The position numbers and the translations under genes are program-made. The notes under the pieces were generated by a model. It was not told the DNA's origin and ran no database searches. It was given only the letters and a program-made list of their open reading frames with translations. Below, one piece after another: positions 12,797 through 22,200 of a stretch of 26,687 nucleotides of DNA (position 1 is its first letter; each line of letters starts with the position of its first letter). Source of the stretch: an uncultured Clostridia bacterium. GTDB lineage: Bacteria; Bacillota; Clostridia; Oscillospirales; Oscillospiraceae. The stretch lies in contig CAMWSZ010000004.1 of the NCBI GenBank assembly GCA_947177005.1, positions 1 to 26,687 of the forward strand, read 5' to 3'.

Positions 12797-13990
12797 ATGG
12801 CGGATAGAATTATCGTTGATTTTCAGGCCCTAGACAGAATTTCCAGCCGTCTCAGCGCCGCGGGACGCGAACTGGACCAGGCAATGCTGCAGCTTGCGGG
12901 CCTGCACGTAACACGGGACGCGGGCGGCGACGTGTGTATCAGCGGCTGCGGGATCAATCTGCGGACGGTTGGCAGGCCGGTTCTTGCGGGAACTGTGTCG
13001 GAGGCTGTTGCCTCCTATAAGCGCGCTGTTAGAGACCTCAGCGGATATACGGGCAGGTTTGGTTCGGCGGTCCAGCGCGTCCATGATCTATTTGAAACCA
13101 CGGAAAACGAGCTGAGCGGGAAAAAACTGGATGTTGGGGAAGCCCCGCCCGCCGAAAATGGAACGGAGAGCGGCCGTCTCTCACTCGAGGATTTCAAAAA
13201 ATTCTTGCAGTTGCTCCTGTTGTACCATCCAGGAATCAGCTTGCTTGCCGGGGTGTCCAATGATGCTGTTTTCAATGCATTTTCCTCACTTTGGGGATAT
13301 GAGTTTGCGGATGGACATCCGGGCGTTACCGCGTGGATTGGCAAAGCGGGTATAAGCGCAAGCAGCGCGCTGGGGTCCGCGGAGGTCAACGCGTATTTGG
13401 GCAAAGTGGAAGTCGAAGCAAAAGCGGACGGCGGATTCATGAAGTCCAAAACAAAGCGCGAATATCAGGACGGGAAGTGGACAGAGAAAGAAACATTAGA
13501 CTTTCTTTATGGAGAGCTTGGCGTTTCCGGCTCTTTCGCGTTCATCGCCGCTGACGCAAAAGGAACTGTGGGGAATGATATGCTGGGCGCGGGAGTGAAA
13601 GCAGAGGGAACCATAGGAAGCGCGAAAGCAGAAGGAAAAATTAAGGTCTCCGTTGGGGAAGAAGGGGTTACCGCCCTGGCAAAGGGAGAAGCTATGGTGG
13701 CCGCGGTGGAAGGGAAAGCATCTGGTACGATCAATATTTTGGGCATTGAGATCACGGGTGAAATTGGAGGATACGCGGGAGCGGCAGGCGTGGAAGGCAA
13801 AATCGGGATCGAAAACAACAAATTCGTTATGAAGGGGGGTGCCGCTGCTCTTCTTGGGGTTTCAGGCGGCGTGGAGATTGGCTTTAATGACACGGGATGG
13901 TCCAATGCTGTGGATGGTGTGAAAGATGCTGTGAAAAATACGGCAGAGGATTTTGTCGATTTCTTTTCCTTCATGGGGAGCCTTTGGTAA
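12797..13990 (+). CDS. candidate type VII effector with Ala/Gly/Lys-rich C-terminal domain
   Basis: A 397-residue protein without a Sec signal. Residues 1-110 form a helical N-terminal domain homologous to that of the 11462 protein and likely serve for export through EssC. Residues 111-135 are a hydrophilic linker. Residues 136-175 include hydrophobic text (FLQLLLLYHPG). Residues 180-365 are unusual: short repeated units such as GVKAEGTIGSAKAEGKIKV and later GYAGAAGVEGKIGI, alternating small, hydrophobic and charged residues, suggestive of beta structure or membrane insertion. No known nuclease, ADP-ribosyl or lipase motif was seen. A hydrophobic end FVDFFSFMGSLW follows. Next to it is a DUF4176 gene, as at other type VII effector loci. 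The toxin role is inference. Confidence 0.75.
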   Translation: MADRIIVDFQALDRISSRLSAAGRELDQAMLQLAGLHVTRDAGGDVCISGCGINLRTVGRPVLAGTVSEAVASYKRAVRDLSGYTGRFGSAVQRVHDLFETTENELSGKKLDVGEAPPAENGTESGRLSLEDFKKFLQLLLLYHPGISLLAGVSNDAVFNAFSSLWGYEFADGHPGVTAWIGKAGISASSALGSAEVNAYLGKVEVEAKADGGFMKSKTKREYQDGKWTEKETLDFLYGELGVSGSFAFIAADAKGTVGNDMLGAGVKAEGTIGSAKAEGKIKVSVGEEGVTALAKGEAMVAAVEGKASGTINILGIEITGEIGGYAGAAGVEGKIGIENNKFVMKGGAAALLGVSGGVEIGFNDTGWSNAVDGVKDAVKNTAEDFVDFFSFMGSLW

Positions 13991-14101
13991 ATGGCCCCCG
14001 TTCCGGCAGAATGCAAATGCCAAGCACGGTGATTATGTATATCGCTGCACAGGCTGTGGAATGAGTGATACCGAACTTGCAAATAAGAAAGGATAACGAA
14101 A
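13991..14101 (+). other. intergenic stretch with a zinc-ribbon-like reading frame remnant
   Basis: Between the effector and the DUF4176 gene, the frame ending at the TAA at 14093-14095 reads KHGDYVYRCTGCGMSDTE, with a CxxC knuckle. It has no start of its own and enters from inside the effector's 3' end in another frame. It may be the remains of a replaced C-terminal tail or an immunity gene, or chance. Confidence 0.25.
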
Positions 14102-14362
14102 ATGAAAAAATTTCTTCCGATCGGTTCCGTAGTCCTGCTCAAAGAGAGTCAGAAAAGGATCATGATCGTAGGCGTGAAGCAAAAACAGGCAGATTCGGAC
14201 AAGGTGTGGGATTACAGTGCGTGTTTATATCCGGAAGGGATTCTGGATCCGGATCGTTTATATTTATTTGATACCGAGCAAATTGAACGGCTTTATTTTA
14301 TCGGATTTCAGGACGGAGAGGGCCTGGCCTTTACAGCAAAAATCAACCAAGTGGAGAAGTAA
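14102..14362 (+). CDS. DUF4176 protein of type VII loci
   Basis: This 86-residue protein starts KKFLPIGSVVLLKESQKRIMIVG, the conserved opening of DUF4176 (quoted here in part), followed by DYSACLYPEGIL and a C-terminal IERLYFIGFQDGEG. Family members are small soluble proteins encoded in type VIIb clusters, often beside effectors; their role is not settled, with a partner or immunity function possible. It lies 111 bases after the candidate effector and 47 before the VWA gene. The ATG follows aaaggataacgaaa. Confidence 0.85.
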   Translation: MKKFLPIGSVVLLKESQKRIMIVGVKQKQADSDKVWDYSACLYPEGILDPDRLYLFDTEQIERLYFIGFQDGEGLAFTAKINQVEK

Positions 14363-14409
14363 AGCGTTTTTATACATTTCGTATTTTATGTTCACCGGGA
14401 GGAGATTTC

Positions 14410-15969
14410 ATGAAGAAAAGATGCTGTTTTATCCTTTTTATCCTTTTTCTTCCTCTGGCAGCTTTAACGGCCTACGCAGACGAGGGTGCCGCGCTGTTGG
14501 AATCGAGAGTGTGGGAGCAGGCGGCCGTATTGTATACGCGGAACACGAGCGGCACGGATGTTCAGGTGCGCATCGCTTCTGAAAATATCGACGGTGTTGC
14601 TGTGGACGGGCAGGATGAAACACTTCCCATGACCACATGGCTCCTGTTGGACAATTCCCTCTCCATCAAACAGCCCGACCGGGAAAGAGCGAAGGAACTG
14701 CTGATTGATCTCGTCAGCGCCCGATCTTCCAACGAGGCGTTCACGCTTTGCACGTTTGCCGAACACTTAAACCCGATCCTAACGGAGAGCCAAGACTACA
14801 GCGAATTGAAACAAGCCATTGAACATATCCAGCATTATGACCAGGAGACCTACCTGACGGACTGCTTGGATGAACTTCTTGCCTTGGAAACCGAGCGGAC
14901 TGACGCGCGGTATGTCCGCATCGTAGTGATCTCTGATGGCGTTGACAACAACCCCGGCGGCATCACGCGGGCAGAACTGGAAAAAGAACTGGAAAAATAC
15001 AATCTCCCTGTCTATTCGGTTGGCTGTACCGGCAACGCGCAGGAGCTGAAGGAGATGTACGCGATTTCCCGGCAGACGGGCGCGGGATATTGGGCGCTGA
15101 GCGAAGCGGAGAATTATGATATCACGCACGCTATGAGCAACGAGGAAATACCCATGCGCATTACGGTCCCGATTCCGGCTTCCCTCTGTGACGGCACTAC
15201 CAAGGGCGTGCAGATGACGTTTGCGGATGGCACGGTGCTTCAAACACAGCTCGATATGCCCTTCGGCGCAATCATAAGTGCGCCTCCCGAACCCGCTCCC
15301 GATCCGGAGCCAGAACCAATTCCAACCCCGCCGCCGGTGGTGGAGCCGGAGGAAGAGCCTACAGCGGCCGATTGGATGCGGGCGCATTGGCTTTTGATCG
15401 TGCTCCTCGCGCTTGCCATTGCGGCCCTCGCGGCCGGAGGATATCTGTTCCTTCAGCGGAAAAAAACGAAAGACGGCGCAATTCCGGAGAAGGAAAGCAC
15501 TCCCGCGCAGCCTATGAAATCCAATCCGCCCCCCGGCAGTATTATTCTTGGCAGGGAGGAAGCCAGTGACATTACCATTGAGGATCCATCGATTTCAAAG
15601 AAACATTGTGCCATCGCTGTCAGCGGAGACGATATCACAGTGTATGATCTGGACTCTCTGAACGGTACGCGGGTGGACGGCGTGAAGCTGGAAAGGGGCG
15701 GGTGCCGGAAGGCGCGGAACAGAAGCCTGCTTACGCTTGCCAATATGGAATTTGAAATGGAGATTTGTACGGAGGAACGTGATGCCGCGCCGGACCCTGT
15801 CGCCACGATTTACACGAACCCGGAAGAGGTCCAGCGCCTGCTTTCCGGCGAAAAGGTCCTGCGCATTACCTCTACAAGCCGCCGGGACCTCTGCTACAGA
15901 GTTGCACTTTCCGGCAGCCCCGCCAAAAACGCACAGGACGACGAAACGATCTATATGCGCCAAAAATAA
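14410..15969 (+). CDS. exported VWA protein with TM helix and cytoplasmic FHA domain
   Basis: A 519-residue membrane protein. A signal peptide (1-23, ending AYA-D) leads to an extracellular von Willebrand A domain (about 70-260). Its metal site is intact: D81-x-S83-x-S85 (DNSLS), T150/D151 and D176 in ISDGVD. A Pro/Glu-rich spacer (about 288-318) precedes a TM helix at 328-350. The cytoplasmic FHA domain (376-460) has GR at 381-382, SKKH and NGT at 418-420. Signal, ectodomain, TM, FHA is the same plan as the 3013 protein. VWA domains bind proteins through Mg2+, so this could link surface or wall ligands to the FHA/kinase network. The ATG follows gggaggag. Confidence 0.9.
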   Translation: MKKRCCFILFILFLPLAALTAYADEGAALLESRVWEQAAVLYTRNTSGTDVQVRIASENIDGVAVDGQDETLPMTTWLLLDNSLSIKQPDRERAKELLIDLVSARSSNEAFTLCTFAEHLNPILTESQDYSELKQAIEHIQHYDQETYLTDCLDELLALETERTDARYVRIVVISDGVDNNPGGITRAELEKELEKYNLPVYSVGCTGNAQELKEMYAISRQTGAGYWALSEAENYDITHAMSNEEIPMRITVPIPASLCDGTTKGVQMTFADGTVLQTQLDMPFGAIISAPPEPAPDPEPEPIPTPPPVVEPEEEPTAADWMRAHWLLIVLLALAIAALAAGGYLFLQRKKTKDGAIPEKESTPAQPMKSNPPPGSIILGREEASDITIEDPSISKKHCAIAVSGDDITVYDLDSLNGTRVDGVKLERGGCRKARNRSLLTLANMEFEMEICTEERDAAPDPVATIYTNPEEVQRLLSGEKVLRITSTSRRDLCYRVALSGSPAKNAQDDETIYMRQK

Positions 15970-16109
15970 TCCATAATCCGCGTCACATGCCGCGCATGAA
16001 TCCAGGATCTGCTGAAAAGCAGGTCCGCTGTTTGCCGTTTGCAGGCGCGGAGACTGGAAAACATGGAACGTGGGCTGTAACGCTGAAAAATGAGGGAGGA
16101 ATGCTGTCA

Positions 16110-16256
16110 ATGGAACTGCTTTTTTACGGTGGGATTGCCGCTATGGCGGCCGCTGTGATATTTGGCATTGTGGCTTTTGTGACGTTCAGGCTGCGGCGTA
16201 CCAGGCTCAGACATCTGCTGGAGATGGAGTATGGCGCGTGGGATGAGAAAACCTGA
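16110..16256 (+). CDS. 48-aa single-pass membrane peptide
   Basis: The peptide starts MELLFYGGIAAMAAAV and has one hydrophobic helix (about residues 3-27), then a basic stop-transfer run (RLRRTRLRH) and an acidic end. I chose ATG 16110, 9-10 bases after gggagg; an ATG at 16101 is too close to that site and longer readings from 15987 lack one. The topology predicts the N-terminus outside. It sits 38 bases before the kinase gene and may be a small membrane partner. I know no family for it. Confidence 0.6.
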   Translation: MELLFYGGIAAMAAAVIFGIVAFVTFRLRRTRLRHLLEMEYGAWDEKT

Positions 16257-16293
16257 TGGCGCGGTCTGCTGAAAAAAGACGGGAGTAGGATAT

Positions 16294-19179
16294 ATGTCGG
16301 AAGTTATCATTGCCTCAACCTATAAGATGCTCGAATCGCTTGGCTCCGGCGGAGGCGGAATTGTACATAAGGCCCAGCATTTGCGGCTGAACAAAGAGGT
16401 CGCCCTGAAGGCGGATAAGCGTGAAATTACCACGGCCCCCGAGCTGCTGCGCCGGGAGGTGGATGTGCTGAAAGATCTGAGCCATCCCTATATTCCCCAG
16501 GTTTACGACTACTTTGAGGAGGACGGGACGGTTTATACCGTCATGGACTATGTGAAAGGGGAAAGCTTGGATAAGCTTCTGAAACGGGGGGAACGATTTT
16601 CTCAGGTTCAGGTCATCCAATGGGCCAGGCAGCTTCTGGAGGCGCTGGATTACCTCCACAAACCCATCCATGGGGAACCGCCGCGCGGCTATGTCCACAG
16701 TGACATCAAACCGGCAAACATCATGCGGCGTGAAAACGGTGATATTTGCCTGATTGACTTTAACATCAGCCTGGCGCTGGGAGAGAAGAATGCCATTGGC
16801 GCAAGCCCCGGCTACGCCTCTCCGGAACATTATGGATTGGATTTCTCTTTCAGCGGCAGTCTCCGCAGCGGGTTCACCCCGACAATGGAGGACAGAACGG
16901 TAGCATTGACTGCGGGGAAAACTCTACCCGTTACGAAACAGGGATTGATTACGCCGGATGTCCGCTCCGATATATACAGCCTGGGCGCGACTTTGTACCA
17001 TTTGCTGAGCGGGACCCGTCCCGCGAAAAACGCGGCGGAGGTTGTTCCCCTGTCCGGACCAGAAATCAGCGGCCAGGTGATTGACATTATCACCAAGTCC
17101 ATGAATCCCAATCCGGATCTCCGTTACCAAACTGCCCAGGAAATGCTGGACGCTTTTTGCGGCCTGCACGACAACGATCCCCGAACGATACGCTACCATC
17201 GCCGCGTCAAAGTTACAGCAACTTTATTGACACTGCTCTTCCTGACAGGCGTTGTCTGTACCTTTGCCGGACTGAAACAGATGGAACGGATACAGGCTTT
17301 AGCTGCGGAGGAGGCACGGATTGCGGAAGAGGCAGAACGGATCGCAAAACGCGCTTTGGCGGATACAACCGCCTCAGAGTCCGCTTTTTTAAATGGTGAT
17401 GTTGCTGAAGCGGTGCGTCTGGCACGGGACGCGCTGTCTCTCCGAACCGCTTATGATGCCAGGGCGCAGGCCGCGCTTACCAACGCTTTGGGTGTCTATG
17501 ATCTCTCCGGCGGGTATCGCGCCCATACGCTACTGGAGCTGCCCGGTGAACCAACACAGGCGGTACTGTCGCCGGAAGGGACCCGGGCCGGGGCGATGGC
17601 AGGCGGACAGCTGCTGGTGTTTGACACGGATAGCGGGGAACAGCTCGCCGCCCTCCCCGCTGAAAACAGTGCCCTTGCACAGCTTGTTTTCCGCGGAGAG
17701 GACGTGGTCATCTATGCCGGAGACGGCGCTGTCTGCGCCTATGATCTGGTGCAGAAAAAAGAGCTGTGGACCGGTGGGGCCGCGACGGCTATTGCACTGT
17801 CGGCGGACGGAGCTACAGTGGCCGCTGCCTACAAGGACGATACCGCTGCCGTAATCTATGACGCCGTCACTGGACTGGTACGGCAGACGGTGGATTTTCA
17901 AGGGTACCATCTTCACGCGGCATTTAACAACACATTCATAGACCCGGACAGGGATCTTTTTGCATTGAACGCAAACGGAACCATGCTGGCGGTGGGCTTC
18001 TCAGACAGCGGCGCACTGTGGGTGTACAATCTGGAGGATCGCGAAGGAGATATCCAGCTCTATGACCAGTCGGACTTTCAGTACTTTGAGGGTGGCTTTT
18101 ATGGACCATATCTGGCGTTTACTGCAGGGGTTGGAAAGGAGTCCGTTTTTGCGGTGATTGATACGGTGGAACTGGTGCAGACTGGCGGTTACGCCCAGCC
18201 CATGCGGTTCCATGTTCAGACGGATGAGAGCGGCGTCTACTTCGCTGCCGGAAGGCTACTGGTGCGGCTGGACCCGGAAACTTTTGAGGAAAACAAGCTA
18301 GCCTATGGAGATTCCTACATTACCGCTGTTGCTGTTGACGGGGCCGGATACTCCGTCATAAAGACAGAAAGCGGGCTGGTGACAGCGTTTGATGCAGACG
18401 CGGACGCTTTGAATGTCTGGGACGGACAGGAGCAGTGCAGTTTTATCGGTACTGCCGGAGATTTTCTTCTGACTGCCTCCAGCGACACGCCGAACTTATG
18501 TATCTGCAAGCTGGAAGGCCATCAGCAGGAACAGATTATTTCCTACGATAAAACATATGAACACGACGAGGCCCGGCTCAGCGGCGATGGCAAAACCGTG
18601 ATGCTCTTCCGCTATAACCAGTTCCGGCTGATGGATATGGACGGGAAGGTGCTGGCAGATGTGGAGATCCCGATACCGGAGGGGGATCAGGTCTATGACC
18701 AGCAGTTCCGGCGGGATGCGGACGGGAGCCGCCTGGAGGTGACCTACTACAGCGGTTTGATACGGACTTATTCCGCAGCGGATGGAAGCCTCCTGTCAGA
18801 AGAACAGAAAACACCGCCGGATGACAGTCTCTTTGAGGAGTTTGTTACCGATAGACTGCGGATTGAACGACCGCTTCATGGTACTCCGGAAGTCTTTGAT
18901 CTCCAGTCAGGAGAAAAGCTTGGGGAACTGGACCCGGATAACTATTTGACATATGTAACCCAAATAGGCGAGTGTATCATGACAGAGTATATCTCTGCCC
19001 AAACCGGGGAGCGGTACGGCCTACTGCTCAATGAAAATCTGGAAGTCCTGGCTGAATTGCCGGGATTGTGCGATGTTTTTGAGGATGGCCGACTGATTTT
19101 TGACGACGGAAAGGGGGGATTGCGGCAAAGTCATGTCTATTCCGCCGAAGAGCTGTTGGCTCTTGCGGAAAAATATTAA
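16294..19179 (+). CDS. membrane Ser/Thr protein kinase with propeller-like extracellular region
   Basis: A 961-residue protein. The kinase domain (about 8-295) has the Gly loop GSGGGG (17-22), ATP lysine K39 in VALK, helix-C E55, catalytic HSDIKPAN (D137, K139, N142) and metal site DFN (D155-N157), with SPE at 176-178. HRD reads HSD and DFG reads DFN, but the catalytic and metal-binding acids remain, so activity is expected. A TM helix lies at 309-330, a coiled coil at 333-365, then about 560 residues of WD40/PQQ-like beta repeats (text LSPEGTRAGAMAGGQLLVFD), predicted outside. It has FHA partners in the same operon. The order kinase-TM-ectodomain is that of EssB/YukC, whose kinase is dead. 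The ATG follows ggagtagg. Confidence 0.92.
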   Translation: MSEVIIASTYKMLESLGSGGGGIVHKAQHLRLNKEVALKADKREITTAPELLRREVDVLKDLSHPYIPQVYDYFEEDGTVYTVMDYVKGESLDKLLKRGERFSQVQVIQWARQLLEALDYLHKPIHGEPPRGYVHSDIKPANIMRRENGDICLIDFNISLALGEKNAIGASPGYASPEHYGLDFSFSGSLRSGFTPTMEDRTVALTAGKTLPVTKQGLITPDVRSDIYSLGATLYHLLSGTRPAKNAAEVVPLSGPEISGQVIDIITKSMNPNPDLRYQTAQEMLDAFCGLHDNDPRTIRYHRRVKVTATLLTLLFLTGVVCTFAGLKQMERIQALAAEEARIAEEAERIAKRALADTTASESAFLNGDVAEAVRLARDALSLRTAYDARAQAALTNALGVYDLSGGYRAHTLLELPGEPTQAVLSPEGTRAGAMAGGQLLVFDTDSGEQLAALPAENSALAQLVFRGEDVVIYAGDGAVCAYDLVQKKELWTGGAATAIALSADGATVAAAYKDDTAAVIYDAVTGLVRQTVDFQGYHLHAAFNNTFIDPDRDLFALNANGTMLAVGFSDSGALWVYNLEDREGDIQLYDQSDFQYFEGGFYGPYLAFTAGVGKESVFAVIDTVELVQTGGYAQPMRFHVQTDESGVYFAAGRLLVRLDPETFEENKLAYGDSYITAVAVDGAGYSVIKTESGLVTAFDADADALNVWDGQEQCSFIGTAGDFLLTASSDTPNLCICKLEGHQQEQIISYDKTYEHDEARLSGDGKTVMLFRYNQFRLMDMDGKVLADVEIPIPEGDQVYDQQFRRDADGSRLEVTYYSGLIRTYSAADGSLLSEEQKTPPDDSLFEEFVTDRLRIERPLHGTPEVFDLQSGEKLGELDPDNYLTYVTQIGECIMTEYISAQTGERYGLLLNENLEVLAELPGLCDVFEDGRLIFDDGKGGLRQSHVYSAEELLALAEKY

Positions 19180-19200
19180 AAGAAAAGAGAGGTTTGAAAC

Positions 19201-22200
19201 ATGAAGCGATTGAGAAAATTTCTGGCTCTGCTGCTTGTTGCGGTCATGATCGCCGCACTGCCGGGGACGGCCTGGGCAGGAGGAGAAACGGTAAACGTCG
19301 CAATGTCTGGTAACTGCGGCGTGGATGGCGATAATGTCACATGGGCGTTAGATTCTGATGGCGTTTTAACAATCTGTGGCCAGGGAGAAATGCAAGACTG
19401 TACGCAGAATACCCCCTGGGATGCTCCTGCATATGGGATGACAATTAAAGCCATACATATCGAAAACGGTGTTACTAGTATTGGAAATAGAGCATTTCTA
19501 GCTTTTCACTATTTGACCGATATTACGATTCCAAATACTGTGACAAGTATTGGGGACAGTGCGTTTAATAGCTGTCACGGTCTAACAAGCATCACAATTC
19601 CTGACAGTGTGACAAGTATTGGAGAATATACGTTTATCTACTGTGACAGTCTGACAAGCATCACAATTCCAGATAGTGTAACAAGTATTGGGAATAGTGC
19701 GTTTCAAAGCTGTAGTGGCCTGACAAGCGCTAATATTTCAGAAGGTGTTACCAATATTGATGACTATACATTTTACGACTGTAGTAGTCTAACAAATATC
19801 ACGATTCCGGATAGTGTAACCTCGATTGGTAACTTTGTGTTTTATAACTGCAACAGCCTGGCAGATGTCTACTATAGCGGTACAAAAGCGCAGTGGGAGC
19901 AAATTACAATTGAAAACTACTACGGCGAAAACGGCAACGCCCCCCTGCTTAACTCTACCATCCACTGCACTGATGGCATTATCAACCCGAAAGAAGAAAG
20001 CAACAAATGCGGCGACGACCTGACCTGGACGCTGGAGGATGGTACACTGACCATCAGCGGCACCGGGGAGATGTATGATTATAAAGATAGTAGCGCCCCC
20101 TGGTTCGAAAGACGGAGTGAAATCAAAACGGTTGTCATGCCGGACGGTCTTACTTCCATTGGAGGTGCCGCGTTTTGGGGCTGTAGCGGCTTGACAGGCG
20201 TGAGCATACCAGACGGCGTCACCACCATTGGGGAAGGTGCGTTTTCTGACTGTAGTAGCCTGACGAGCGTGAGCATACCGGGCGGCGTCACTTCCATTGG
20301 AAAAGGTGCGTTCTTGAATTGTAAAGGACTGACAAGTGTCAGCATCCCAACCAACATCTCTTCTATTGAAGAAAGTACATTTTTTGGCTGTAGTAGCCTG
20401 TCGAGCATTAGTATCCCGACCAGCGTCATTTCCATTGGAGAAAAGGCGTTTACTCTCTGTAGCACCTTGAAAGATGTCTACTATGGTGGTACAAAAGCGC
20501 AGTGGGAGCAAATTAATATCAGTAACGACTACAACGACCCCCTGCTGAACGCCACCATCCACTATAGCAAGAACAGTGCTACCTATGAGATTTTGCAGCA
20601 CATCGGCACGGCTGACACCGAAGATCCCACACGATATATTGTAACCGGGGAGAGCAATGAAATCTGGATTATCAAAGCACCTCTGGAGCAATTCCAAAAT
20701 CTGTATATTGACGGTGAAAAACTCACGTCTGGTACAGATTATACCGCCACTGCTGCATACGATAGCACGAAAACACGCAGTACGGTGATTACAATTGAGA
20801 ATGTGGTGCTTGCCTCGCCGGGGGGAGGAAACCACACGCTCGCGGCAGAATTTCGCGGCGAATATGCCTGTACGGTCATAGATGTCTCCCAGGCCGTGCT
20901 GGAAAAACTTGCTCCCGGCCTCCATACGATCGCGGCGGAATTTTTACCGTCCGCAAATTCTGAAGTCAGGCGCGTAGCGCAGAATTTTACGATTGAATCA
21001 GCGCGGACACTGCTGGAAGCCGGTGTGAGATACGTGCCCTACTCCTGGAAGCCGGAGGTGGCCGGAGGCCCCTATTCCGTCGCGGCCGGAACGCTCCCCA
21101 ACGGCATGAGTGTTGACAGAGAGACCGGCGAGATTGCCGGTATTCCAATGGTTCCGGGGACCTGGAAATTTACAGTGGGCAATGGAGACACGGAAACCTT
21201 GTATACCCTCGTCATCGCGGACAACAGCAATACCGCCGTGCAGCAGCCCAACGACTACGAAATCACGACGCCAGTCGGTACGCTGTCGGGTTCCGACTTT
21301 ATCCTGTACGCCTACACCGACCGGACGATGGTCATCGACGGCCCGTACAATGAGTTTATGGAGCTGTACATAGACGGCCGGAAGCTGACCCGCGATGTGG
21401 AGTATGAGGCCCATGAGGGCAGTACCGTGCTGACAATTTACGCCCAGACCTTCGAGAAAACGGGCAAGGGGACGCATACGATTTCCGCCGAGTTCCGTGA
21501 GAACGGCGACCCCAACGGAAAGCTGAAAACCGTATCGCAGAATTATACGGTCAGCATTTCTCAGCCCAGCAGCAACAACAGCAGCAGTAATAAAAAGAAG
21601 CCGTCATCCTCCACCAAACCCTCCACGAACACAGCCCCTGCGGTTCCCGAAACGCCGGAAGTACCAGAGGTTCCCGCCGGACTGCGCTTCGGGGACGTAT
21701 CCGCCGCGAATTGGTTTTATGAGGACGTCAAATGGGCCTATGAGGGCGGCATCATGAACGGTGCCACCGCTAACGCCTTCGCGCCGAATCGGGATATTTC
21801 TCAGGCAACGATCGTGACGGTTCTGGCCCGTCTCGGACAGATTGATCTCACCCGGTTTGAGACCGTCTCTGACAGCACGATCGAATCGGGGAAATGGTAT
21901 ACAACAGCGGCAATTTGGGCGAAACAGTCCGGAATTCTGCCGGATTACAGCGCGTTTACTGGTGAGGAGACCATTTCCCGTGACCAAATGGCTATTATGC
22001 TGGTAAAGTACCTGCGGAGCATGGGCAAGGATACAACGCCGCCTGCGCAGTCCGCTGTATTTGCGGATGCTGATATGATGAGCCAGGACGGGAACAACGC
22101 TTTCCAGGTACTCTATCACTATAATATTTTCCGGGGCGTTGGCGAGGGACGAATGGACCCCGCTGGTTCAACGACCAGAGCGCAGTTTGCCGCGCTGGCC

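Noticed and set aside
12797..13990. LXG-domain toxin
   Set aside because: The N-terminus is only about 110 residues, lacks the LxG signature and matches the 11462 protein; no known toxin motif is in the C-terminal part.
15987..16109. N-terminal extension of the small membrane peptide
   Set aside because: There is no ribosome site before 15987, whereas gggagg lies at proper distance from ATG 16110.
19789..20925. 378-aa minus-strand frame opposite the LRR repeats
   Set aside because: It mirrors the plus-strand repeats and has no ribosome site; the LRR protein explains the open frame.
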